Origin: CAMTWZ01 sp041749075
GTDB taxonomy: Bacteria; Bacteroidota; Rhodothermia; Balneolales; HLUCCA01
Assembly: GCA_041749075.1 (NCBI GenBank)
Contig: JBGTBY010000038.1
Coordinates: 62,001 to 126,000, forward strand
Length of the DNA stretch: 64,000 nucleotides
Reading direction: 5' to 3'
Program-made: the position numbers and the translations under genes
Shown: in pieces, positions 33,922-41,529 of the stretch
How positions within the stretch are numbered: position 1 is the stretch's first letter
Layout: the number at the start of each line of letters is the position of its first letter
The notes under the pieces: model-generated
The model's database searches: none
What the model was told of the DNA's origin: nothing
The model's input: only the letters and a program-made list of their open reading frames with translations

Positions 33922-35244
33922 ATGTTGATCCATCAAACCTCCGACAAGGGCCTTGCCCACTACGGCTACGCCATCTTGGATGAACCCTCGAAGCAGGTCG
34001 TCCTCATCGATCCGGCTCGAAATCCTGAAGAATACCTGGATTTTGCGGCCGCGCACGGAGCTACCATCTCGCATGTGATCGAGACGCATCCTCATGCCGA
34101 TTTCGTGAGTTCGCATGCCGAGATCGCCCGTAAGACCGGCGCGTCGATCCACGTGTCGAAATTGCTCGGAGCGATGTATGTCCACGAAACCTTTGACGAC
34201 GGCGATGTGCTCACGTTTTCCGAGTTCACGCTCGAGGCGATGAATACCCCGGGTCACTCACCCGATTCCATCACGATTCTGATGAAGGTGGATGGGATCC
34301 CGCATGCCGCCTTCACTGGAGATACCTTGTTCATCGGGGATGTGGGTCGACCCGATCTTCGCGAGGCTGCCGGAAACACCACTGCCCAGCGCGAGGATCT
34401 GGCTCGCGACATGTACCGCAGCACGCGGCAAACACTCATGACGTTGCCCGACGATGTGTTGGTCTATCCGGCGCATGGCTCCGGATCGCTTTGCGGGAAG
34501 GCGCTCAGCGATGCGAATGTGAGCACCATCGGAAATGAAAAACTGATGAACCCGGCACTCAAAACCATGTCGGAAGCCGAGTTCGTGGAGTATCTCACCG
34601 CCGACCAGCCCTTCATCCCAAAATACTTTCCCTATGATGTGGACCTGAACCGCCACGGTGCGCCGGATTATGCGATCCTAGCCGAGGGCTTCAGCCCTCG
34701 GTATATAAATAAAAAAGGGAGCATTCTCGTAGACGCACGTCCTTCGGCCTCATATGTGAAAGGTCACCTACCCGGTTCCATCAACATCCAGGACGGCGGA
34801 AAGTTTGAGACGTGGTTGGGAAGCATTGTGGGTCCGGATGAGAGATGGACCTTGGTTCTTGCCGATGATTCCATGGCGCCATACCTCATTGCCAAAGCCG
34901 CGAAAATCGGTTATGAACTACTCCTCGACGGCGTGGTAATCTACAACGAAGAAACACAAAGGCTTCCGGATGTGGATGTGGATCACTTCCGCGCCAATCC
35001 ATCCGATTACACCATCGTGGATGTGAGAAATCACTCGGAAATCCGTGATAAACAGGTATTTTCGGGAGCAATGGCGATTCCATTGCCAGAACTTAGGGAA
35101 CATGTTAGGGACATACCGACCGATAAGCCGATCCTCGTGCATTGTGCAGCCGGGTACCGTTCGGCTGCCGGTTCATCGATCATCCGCGAGGCATTGCCTG
35201 GCGCGGTGGTGTTTGATCTCGGGGAGCGGATTTCCCGATTCTGA
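33922..35244 (+). CDS. CstB-like persulfide dioxygenase with two rhodanese domains
   Basis: 440 residues, very close in length and layout to S. aureus CstB. A metallo-beta-lactamase persulfide dioxygenase (about 1-245) has HPHAD (56-60), GHSPDS and PAHGSGSLCG as iron ligands. A rhodanese without the active-site cysteine follows (about 262-345, VLADDSMAPYLIAK), then a complete rhodanese (about 350-440) with Cys in LVHCAAGYRSA. The family oxidises low-molecular-weight persulfides to sulfite and moves sulfane sulfur. Residues about 254-265 (AEGFSPRYINKK) are encoded by a palindromic repeat inserted in frame at the domain junction. Confidence 0.92.
   Translation: MLIHQTSDKGLAHYGYAILDEPSKQVVLIDPARNPEEYLDFAAAHGATISHVIETHPHADFVSSHAEIARKTGASIHVSKLLGAMYVHETFDDGDVLTFSEFTLEAMNTPGHSPDSITILMKVDGIPHAAFTGDTLFIGDVGRPDLREAAGNTTAQREDLARDMYRSTRQTLMTLPDDVLVYPAHGSGSLCGKALSDANVSTIGNEKLMNPALKTMSEAEFVEYLTADQPFIPKYFPYDVDLNRHGAPDYAILAEGFSPRYINKKGSILVDARPSASYVKGHLPGSINIQDGGKFETWLGSIVGPDERWTLVLADDSMAPYLIAKAAKIGYELLLDGVVIYNEETQRLPDVDVDHFRANPSDYTIVDVRNHSEIRDKQVFSGAMAIPLPELREHVRDIPTDKPILVHCAAGYRSAAGSSIIREALPGAVVFDLGERISRF
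34682..34720. repeat. Palindrome plus AT tail embedded in the CstB-like coding sequence
   Basis: CCGAGGGCT, a TC centre, and AGCCCTCGG (34682-34701), followed by TATATAAATAAAAAAGGG. It encodes about a dozen residues between the dioxygenase and the first rhodanese domain and leaves the frame open. The shape is like that of dispersed palindromic elements elsewhere; compare 31846-31870. Confidence 0.7.
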
Positions 35245-35259
35245 GAATCGGATTAAGCG

Positions 35260-35375
35260 ATTAAGGCCTTCGGCTGATGAAATGATGAAGTGGGCATGGG
35301 CTAGAACTTCATCTTTTTATCGCTGCCGAAGGCATTCATCAATTCGTCAGCCGTAGACTTTCATCATTTCATCAA
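35260..35375. repeat. Inverted octamer pair and nested GCCTTCGGC palindrome (R6)
   Basis: GATGAAAT/GATGAAGT (35276-35291) is matched on the other arm by ACTTTCAT/CATTTCAT (35357-35372). Inside, GCCTTCGGC (35266-35274) pairs with GCCGAAGGC (35325-35333). It lies between the CstB-like gene and the first YeeE gene and could fold as a large hairpin in the operon mRNA. Confidence 0.75.
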
Positions 35376-35390
35376 TCATAACTTACGAAC

Positions 35391-35933
35391 ATGCTCGAAC
35401 TCATATCCCAACCCTGGCCCTGGTACGTCACCGGTCTGGTTCTTGGCTTAAGTGTGCCATTGCTGCTGCTTCTCGGCAACAAGAAACTCGGTATTTCCTC
35501 ATCGTTGAGGCATGTGTGCGCCGCGTGCATTCCAGCGAAGATTCCGTTTTTCTCCTATGATTGGAAGAAGGAGATCTGGAATCTGTTTTTCGTGGTAGGA
35601 ATCCTGTTCGGCGGATTTCTAGCCGGAAGCGTGTTTTCCAACGGTGAGACAGCTGCCATTTCCGAAGCCACGAAAGCGGATCTGACCGAACTCGGGGTCA
35701 CCGAATTCTCCGGACTACTACCTGCTGAATTTTTCAGTGTCCAAGGTGTGGTTCTTCTGATCGTTGGTGGATTCCTGGTCGGATTTGGCACCCGCTATGC
35801 GGGCGGATGCACCTCGGGTCACACCATAATGGGCCTGTCGAATCTCCAGTGGCCGTCATTGCTGGCCACGATCGGATTTTTCATAGGCGGGCTGATATCC
35901 ACGCATTTGTTGCTGCCATTCATTTTTCCGTAA
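35391..35933 (+). CDS. YeeE/YedE-family sulfur transport subunit (first half)
   Basis: 180 residues, about five membrane helices. The conserved cysteine is in GTRYAGGCTSGHTIMGLSN; in YeeE/TsuA proteins such cysteines lead sulfur species through the channel. The CAACIPAKIPFF cysteines near the cytosolic side are less usual. Proteins like this pair with a second half-size protein (next gene) to make the full transporter, as in PmpA/PmpB. It follows the persulfide dioxygenase by about 146 bases. Confidence 0.9.
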   Translation: MLELISQPWPWYVTGLVLGLSVPLLLLLGNKKLGISSSLRHVCAACIPAKIPFFSYDWKKEIWNLFFVVGILFGGFLAGSVFSNGETAAISEATKADLTELGVTEFSGLLPAEFFSVQGVVLLIVGGFLVGFGTRYAGGCTSGHTIMGLSNLQWPSLLATIGFFIGGLISTHLLLPFIFP

Positions 35934-35939
35934 TCCATC

Positions 35940-36416
35940 ATGAATCCATCCACACACACCGACGAATTCAACTGCGATGCCCCGAACGATTCGGCCATCC
36001 AGGAATCTTATGTCATTGATATCAAATACCTGATCGCCGGACTCCTGTTCGGCTTCGCGCTGGTCAAGGGAGAGGTGATCAACTGGTTCCGTATCCAGGA
36101 GATGTTCCGGTTCCAGGATTTCCATATGTATGGCATCATCGGAACGGCTGTGATTGTGGGCGTGATCAGCGTGCAGCTCATCAAACGCTTCAACATCAAG
36201 ACGATCCAAGGCGAAGAGATCCACATCGAGCCAAAACCCTACCACAAGAGCCAGATTATCGGCGGAATCCTGTTCGGATTGGGATGGGCGATTACCGGGG
36301 CTTGTCCGGGTCCACTATATGCTCAGATCGGGGCAGGGATGGGCATCGCGGCGGTCACATTATTGAGTGCGATTGCCGGGACTTGGGTGTATGGCCTAGT
36401 TCAGAAGAAATTATAA
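35940..36416 (+). CDS. YeeE/YedE-family sulfur transport subunit (second half, DUF6691)
   Basis: 158 residues. A polar N-terminal tail (MNPSTHTDEFNCDAPNDSA) is followed by about four membrane helices; the conserved cysteine is in WAITGACPGPLYAQIGAG. It starts 6 bases after the first half. The two are commonly encoded together next to ArsR-type regulators and persulfide dioxygenases, where they are thought to import or release thiosulfate or sulfane sulfur. The stop codon falls within the heptamer array that begins at 36408. Confidence 0.9.
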   Translation: MNPSTHTDEFNCDAPNDSAIQESYVIDIKYLIAGLLFGFALVKGEVINWFRIQEMFRFQDFHMYGIIGTAVIVGVISVQLIKRFNIKTIQGEEIHIEPKPYHKSQIIGGILFGLGWAITGACPGPLYAQIGAGMGIAAVTLLSAIAGTWVYGLVQKKL

Positions 36417-36552
36417 ATGATAAATTTTAAATGATGGAGTCAATACTTAGCCCGAGGGTTGCAAATGTTGCTAGGTTCACGATTTAACATTTAAAATTTT
36501 CAATTTAAAATTAGATCTACGCTTTCACGTTTTCACGCTTTCACGCTTTCAC
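36408..36552. repeat. Heptamer MITE-like copy plus octamer array (R7)
   Basis: Left units AAATTAT/AAATGAT/AAATTTT/AAATGAT (36408-36435), core with GAGTCAATACTTAGC (from 36437), right arm ATTTAACATTTAAAATTTTC and continuing (36483-36512), then ACGCTTTC/ACGTTTTC/ACGCTTTC/ACGCTTTC (36519-36550). The core's first 11 bases and the ~30-base right arm are identical or nearly so to R4. It supplies the stop of the preceding gene and ends 15 bases before the next. Confidence 0.85.
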
Positions 36553-36564
36553 CTAAATTCCGGC

Positions 36565-37305
36565 ATGTCAAGGATTTATGCACTATTACTGCTCTTCGCA
36601 CCAACCACGCTCTTCGCGCAAAGCGCGCTCGAGATTGTTCAAAAGGCCGATGAATTGATGCGGGGTGAGAGTTCCGAATCGGTGATCACCATGACGATCG
36701 AACGTCCCACTTGGAACCGATCCATCACCATGAAAAGCTGGTCGATGGGTACCCGATATTCGCTCATCCTCATCCAAGCCCCCGCCCGAGATAAAGGAAC
36801 TACATTTCTCAAACGTCAGAACGAAATTTGGAACTGGGTCCCTACCATCGGACGCACCGTGAAAATGCCGCCATCGATGATGATGCAGTCGTGGATGGGA
36901 TCGGATTTCACGAACGATGACCTGGTTCGGGAATCATCTATCGTGAATGATTACACTCATCGAATCATAGGTGACTCCACCATCGCCGGACAGCCCGTTC
37001 ATGCTCTAGAACTCATTCCGAAGCCCGATGCGCCCGTCGTTTGGGGATCCGTGCGGATGTGGATCAGCAAAACCGGTTATATGCAATTACGGACGGAATT
37101 TGTTGATGAGGATGGGGAATTGGTCACCATCCTTCAAGCATCCGACATCAAATCCTTCGACGGACGACGCATTCCTGCGCGGATGGAAATGATTCCGGTC
37201 GACAAACCCGGAAACAAAACCATCCTCGTCTATGAATCCCTGACATTCGGAACCCGGCTGAATGATGCTTTTTTCAGCGTGCAAAACATGAGACGCGTGG
37301 AATAA
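36565..37305 (+). CDS. Outer membrane lipoprotein-sorting (LolA-like) protein
   Basis: 246 residues. Signal peptide (MSRIYALLLLFAPTTLFAQ) then the LolA/LppX-like fold: ALEIVQKADELMRGESSESVITMTIERP, WSMGTRYSLILIQAPARDKGTTFL, NEIWNWVPTIGRTVKMPPSMMMQSWMGSDFTNDDLV. The last matches the outer-membrane lipoprotein-sorting branch that accompanies MacB-like ABC transporters. It probably carries a lipid or lipoprotein across the periplasm. The stop overlaps the next gene's start by one base. Confidence 0.9.
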   Translation: MSRIYALLLLFAPTTLFAQSALEIVQKADELMRGESSESVITMTIERPTWNRSITMKSWSMGTRYSLILIQAPARDKGTTFLKRQNEIWNWVPTIGRTVKMPPSMMMQSWMGSDFTNDDLVRESSIVNDYTHRIIGDSTIAGQPVHALELIPKPDAPVVWGSVRMWISKTGYMQLRTEFVDEDGELVTILQASDIKSFDGRRIPARMEMIPVDKPGNKTILVYESLTFGTRLNDAFFSVQNMRRVE

Positions 37306-38510
37306 TGCTTTCGCTCAAACTCGCTTGGCGGAATCTGTGGCGCAATAAGCGTCGCACCGGCATCACAATGGCATCTGTGGTGATGGCCGTGGTACTGTCT
37401 ACCGTGATGGGATCGATGCAGCAAGGCCAATACGATCAGATGATCGACAACACCGTGGGTGCCTTTGCCGGACACATCCAGATACAAGCGGATGGATTTC
37501 GGGATGAACCAACGTTAGATAACGGTTTCGAGTCGATCGACATCCCCGCACATTCCGATATCAAAGCGATTGTGCCGAGACTCGACACCTATGCCTTGGC
37601 CGCTGGCGCGCAACGTAGCAAGGCCGCGATGGTGCTGGGTATCGATATCGACGCCGAGCGCGAGCTCAGTGCTCCGCATAAGAAAGTCGTGGAAGGCGAG
37701 TACTTCGAATCGAATGCCCAAAACGGACTCCTGATCGCCGCCGGACTCGCCGATTTCCTCAACGTCTCCTTAGGTGATACGTTGGCCTTGCTCGGTTCCG
37801 GATACCAAGGACAAAGCGCGAACGGCCTGTTTCCCATCATCGGCATCCTGAAATTCGGGATTCCGGAGATGAACCAATCCATGGTCTATCTGCCGTTGAC
37901 CACCGCGCAGGAGTTCACCGCGGCATATGGACGCCTCACCACGATTTCGATTGTTCTCCATCAGCCCAAACGGATCGAACGCGTCACGGAATCACTGAAC
38001 GCTTCATTACCCGACGGACTCATCGCGCTCGATTGGCCCGAACTGATGCCCGAGCTGGTGCAAGCCATCCAGGCCGACCGCGGCTCGAGCTTCATCGTCC
38101 TCATGATCTTATATATGGTGGTCGGGTTCGGCATCTTCGGAACTGTACTGATGATGACCGCCGAACGGCGTTACGAGTTAGGAGTGATGTTATCCATCGG
38201 AACCTCCCGCGCCCGCCTCATGGGCATGCTCATTCTCGAAATGTCGTTCATCACCTTTATCGGAACCGCGATGGGAATCTTGCTCAGTCTACCGATCCTA
38301 GTCTGGTTCCATCTGAATCCCTTGCGCTTTTCCGGTGAAATGGCCGAAGCCATCATCGAATATGGGATGGAGCCGTTCATTCGGTTCTCGCTCGATCCGG
38401 TCATTCCCTTTATTCAGGGGTTCATCATTCTTGTGGTGACGCTCATCATCAGCATTCAACCCGTGCTTCATGTGCGCCATTTGAATGCCATTCGCGCGAT
38501 GAGGCACTGA
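37305..38510 (+). CDS. ABC transporter permease, FtsX/MacB-like (first)
   Basis: 401 residues: an N-terminal membrane helix (about 20-40), a large periplasmic MacB-PCD-like domain (about 42-270) and three C-terminal helices (about 275-395) typical of FtsX permeases. LAWRNLWRNKRRTGITMASVVMAV is the conserved coupling-helix start. In LolCDE/MacB systems such proteins work by mechanotransmission rather than moving substrate through the membrane. It is followed by a second permease after one base. Confidence 0.93.
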   Translation: MLSLKLAWRNLWRNKRRTGITMASVVMAVVLSTVMGSMQQGQYDQMIDNTVGAFAGHIQIQADGFRDEPTLDNGFESIDIPAHSDIKAIVPRLDTYALAAGAQRSKAAMVLGIDIDAERELSAPHKKVVEGEYFESNAQNGLLIAAGLADFLNVSLGDTLALLGSGYQGQSANGLFPIIGILKFGIPEMNQSMVYLPLTTAQEFTAAYGRLTTISIVLHQPKRIERVTESLNASLPDGLIALDWPELMPELVQAIQADRGSSFIVLMILYMVVGFGIFGTVLMMTAERRYELGVMLSIGTSRARLMGMLILEMSFITFIGTAMGILLSLPILVWFHLNPLRFSGEMAEAIIEYGMEPFIRFSLDPVIPFIQGFIILVVTLIISIQPVLHVRHLNAIRAMRH

Positions 38511-38511
38511 C

Positions 38512-39735
38512 ATGGGCATCATCCCAATCTTACATCTCAGTTGGAAGAACGTGTGGCGTAATCCGGTGCGAAGCGGCGTGGTGATCGCATCTGTTGTGAT
38601 GGGTGTCTGGGCCGGATTGTTCATGTCGGCATTTATGGGCGGACTCACGCAATCGTACATCCAAAACCACCTCGACAACTATTCGGCGCACATCCGCATC
38701 CAGGATGCGAGTTATGATCTCGAACCGATGCCCATGTTCACGATTTCGGATGCGGATTCACTGCTATCCGAGCTCAAAAAAAAGTCATATGTCACGGCCA
38801 TCACCTCCCGAAGTGTGGTGTTGGGCCTCGCCAGCAGCGCCACGAACAGTTTCGGCGTGAAGGTGAACGGCGTGGATGCGGTTCGTGAACAACAGGTCTC
38901 GACCTTGCCGACCTATGTGAAAGAAGGGGAGTATTTGTCGGATGCAGGACGCAATCCGGTCGTGGTCGGTACGAAACTGGCCAAACGCTTAGGTATCGGA
39001 TTGCATTCGCGCATCGTATTGAATGTGCAGGATGTGGATGGAACGCTGACCGCGGGCGCGTTCCGCATCGTGGGATTATATCACAGTCCGAATTCCGGTT
39101 TCGACGAAATGAATGTGTTTGTGCGGAAATCGGATCTGAACCGCCTCATCCTGTCCGAAAACGCCACTCATGAAATCGTGATGCTGGTGGATGATTTTCG
39201 TGCGGCGGATCGTCATGTGGCTGAGTTATCTGTTGATTCCTCCCTTGTTGTGAAAAGCTGGGGTGATCTGTCTTCCGCCATGCGCTACGCGGATGCTAGT
39301 ATCGCAACAACGCTCACGATTTTCATGTCCATCATTCTGATCGCGCTCACCTTCGGCATTGTGAACACGATGCTCATGGCGGTGCTCGAACGCACGCCCG
39401 AACTCGGCATGATGATGGCCATCGGCGTCACAAAAGCAAGAACCGGAGCCATGATCCTATTCGAAACGGTCTATCTGACGCTCGTCGGCGCACCCATAGG
39501 CTTATTTCTTAGCTGGCTCACCATCCGCCTAACGGCAATCAACGGCATCGATTTGGGCGCATTCGCCAGTGGACTGGAACTATATGGGATGAGTCCGATC
39601 GTGATTCCCGTGCTATCCAATGAATATTATGCGGTCATCACCATCATGATTGTCGTGGCAACATTGCTGTCCGCCATTTTTCCTTGCATGAAAGCCCTGA
39701 AATTGAATCCCGTCGAAGCCATAAGGAGTTTCTGA
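38512..39735 (+). CDS. ABC transporter permease, FtsX/MacB-like (second)
   Basis: 407 residues with the same architecture as the preceding permease: LSWKNVWRNPVRSGVVIASVVMGV, a periplasmic domain (about 40-280) and three C-terminal helices. LERTPELGMMMAIGVTKARTGAMIL is the conserved FtsX motif between helices 2 and 3. The two unequal permeases plus one ATPase fit a LolCDE-like heterodimer. The last base of the stop is the first base of the ATPase start. Confidence 0.93.
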   Translation: MGIIPILHLSWKNVWRNPVRSGVVIASVVMGVWAGLFMSAFMGGLTQSYIQNHLDNYSAHIRIQDASYDLEPMPMFTISDADSLLSELKKKSYVTAITSRSVVLGLASSATNSFGVKVNGVDAVREQQVSTLPTYVKEGEYLSDAGRNPVVVGTKLAKRLGIGLHSRIVLNVQDVDGTLTAGAFRIVGLYHSPNSGFDEMNVFVRKSDLNRLILSENATHEIVMLVDDFRAADRHVAELSVDSSLVVKSWGDLSSAMRYADASIATTLTIFMSIILIALTFGIVNTMLMAVLERTPELGMMMAIGVTKARTGAMILFETVYLTLVGAPIGLFLSWLTIRLTAINGIDLGAFASGLELYGMSPIVIPVLSNEYYAVITIMIVVATLLSAIFPCMKALKLNPVEAIRSF

Positions 39736-40421
39736 TGCCCATCATCGACATCACATCCGTTACCAAATTGTACAACCACGACAAAGTGCCGGTTCAGGCC
39801 TTGAACGGCGTGTCGTTATCTATCGAAGCGGGGGAATTCACGGCGATCGTGGGTCCGTCCGGTTCCGGGAAAACTACCTTGCTGAATGTTCTGGGAGGCT
39901 TGGATGAACCCACTTCCGGAACCGTTCGCATTCGCGACACAGATCTTTTTTCATTAAAAGAAAGTGAGCGCATTCGTTTTCGCCTGCATCACATTGGATT
40001 CGTGTTTCAGGCATATAATTTGATTCCGGTTCTATCTGCGAAGGAGAATGTGGCGTTTATTCTGCAGATGCAAGGACTCCCGAAAGCCGAATACGAGCGC
40101 AGAAGTATTGAACTTCTTCATGCGGTGGGATTGGATGATCAATTGAATAAGCGTCCGGGTGAGATGTCCGGCGGACAACAACAACGCGTGGCCGTGGCTC
40201 GGGCATTGGCTTCGCAACCGGATTTCGTGTTGGCTGATGAGCCCACGGCCAATCTCGACTCCAAGTCCACGTCGAACTTGCTCGATATCATGCAGAAGCT
40301 CAATGAGGAGCAGGGCGTGACGTTCGTCTTTTCGACGCACGATGCCCGTGTGGTGGAGCGCGCGAGGCGGGTGATCACCTTGGTGGATGGGGAAGTGGCC
40401 ACCGACGAGCGCCGATCATGA
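39735..40421 (+). CDS. ABC transporter ATP-binding protein, LolD/MacB-like
   Basis: 228 residues: Walker A GPSGSGKTT, signature MSGGQQQRVAVARAL, Walker B FVLADEPTANLDS and the switch histidine in FSTHDARV. This is the MacB/LolD branch that pairs with FtsX permeases. An AAGGAG ribosome-binding site about 8 bases before ATG 39735 decides the start; the longer frame from 39684 runs inside the permease gene. It overlaps the outer-membrane-protein gene by 4 bases (ATGA). Confidence 0.95.
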   Translation: MPIIDITSVTKLYNHDKVPVQALNGVSLSIEAGEFTAIVGPSGSGKTTLLNVLGGLDEPTSGTVRIRDTDLFSLKESERIRFRLHHIGFVFQAYNLIPVLSAKENVAFILQMQGLPKAEYERRSIELLHAVGLDDQLNKRPGEMSGGQQQRVAVARALASQPDFVLADEPTANLDSKSTSNLLDIMQKLNEEQGVTFVFSTHDARVVERARRVITLVDGEVATDERRS

Positions 40422-41410
40422 GCCGATTGTGGGCCGCTGTGTTGATTGGCTGTCTGGGGGTGTCGTCGGCCGTCGCACAGGAAATCAAAGGCTACGTGAA
40501 GGAGCTCGGCGCGGTATCGGTGGATAATGCGTTCGGAAACCCTACCTATTTGAACATCCTTCATAATCGCTTGGAATCCCGGTGGGCATTGGCAACCTCC
40601 ATCCGCCTACAAGCGGATCTCCGTACCCGGCTCATCTCCACATCCGACGGACATGAGTTCCGCTCAAACGTGGATCGCTTACATCTTTCCTGGCAGGATG
40701 GACCATGGGAAGCGCATGTGGGACGTCAACGCATCAATTGGGGCAAAACCATGGTTTGGAACCCGAATGATTTATTTAATGCGTATGCCTTTTTGGATTT
40801 CGACTATGAAGAACGTCCGGGGTCGGATGCGGTGGTGGCTCAGTACGGATGGGGATATGCCTCGAGTGTGGAAGCTGGCGTGAGCCGGGATGTGGTCGCA
40901 GGCATGTTCCGTGGAAATGTGGGGACGTATGATGTCCAATTCCTCACTGGGTTCTACAAAGAACAGATGGTCATAGGTGGCGGATGGTCGGGGTATGTGG
41001 GCACATCCGGCTTCAAAGGGGAGATGAGCTACTTTTCCGGACAAAAAACACTGTCTGCCGTCGTCGGTGCCGATCATATGCTGGCCAGTGGAGTCTTCGT
41101 GAACGGGGAAATCTTATATAATGGCGGTTTCGAAAAGGGAATAGGGGAGGCGGGCGGAATCGCGAGTCCGCCATCACCCGAAAACTTGTTCATGGCTCCA
41201 TCCGCTTATATGATCGGAGCGGGGAGCGCGGTACATCCACTGTTCTCAGTGAACGTGTCGGTACTGGGTGCTTTCACCCGCGAGCTGACCATCATCATGC
41301 CCCAAGCCACCTACTCCATCGCCGAAAACCTCGACCTGCTCGTGCTGGCGCAGATCCTTCGGGATTATGAGGCGAATTCTCTCTTTCTCAGAGTGAAGTG
41401 GTCGTTTTAA
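40418..41410 (+). CDS. Outer-membrane beta-barrel protein (DUF1302/alginate-export-like motif)
   Basis: 330 residues. Signal peptide (about 1-20), then beta-barrel sequence ending in FLRVKWSF. The stretch EAHVGRQRINWGKTMVWNPNDLFN is like the GRQR(V/I)xWGKxxxWNPxDLFN motif of DUF1302-type barrels that often accompany LolA-like/FtsX ABC clusters. It may receive the cargo of the ABC system at the outer membrane; the cargo itself is unknown. Last gene of the five-gene cluster. Confidence 0.78.
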   Translation: MSRLWAAVLIGCLGVSSAVAQEIKGYVKELGAVSVDNAFGNPTYLNILHNRLESRWALATSIRLQADLRTRLISTSDGHEFRSNVDRLHLSWQDGPWEAHVGRQRINWGKTMVWNPNDLFNAYAFLDFDYEERPGSDAVVAQYGWGYASSVEAGVSRDVVAGMFRGNVGTYDVQFLTGFYKEQMVIGGGWSGYVGTSGFKGEMSYFSGQKTLSAVVGADHMLASGVFVNGEILYNGGFEKGIGEAGGIASPPSPENLFMAPSAYMIGAGSAVHPLFSVNVSVLGAFTRELTIIMPQATYSIAENLDLLVLAQILRDYEANSLFLRVKWSF

Positions 41411-41411
41411 G

Positions 41412-41529
41412 TGAAAGCGTAAAAACGTTAAAACGTAAAAATGTATCCTACGCTTTCACGCTTTCACGCTTTCACGCTTTCACGCTTTCACGCTTTCACG
41501 CTTTCACGCTTTCACGCTTTCACGCTATC
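41412..41529. repeat. Octamer tandem arrays in inverted orientation (R8)
   Basis: Right array: nine perfect ACGCTTTC units (41450-41521) plus one ACGCTATC (41522-41529). Left array, complementary sense and diverged: GAAAGCGT, AAAAACGT, TAAAACGT, AAAAATGT (41412-41443). The stop codon of ettA (minus strand, 41525-41527) lies in the last, degenerate unit. A four-unit array of the same word is at 36519. Confidence 0.9.

Noticed and set aside
41450..41529. Possible CRISPR array
   Set aside because: 8-base units follow each other directly with no spacers and no cas genes are nearby.
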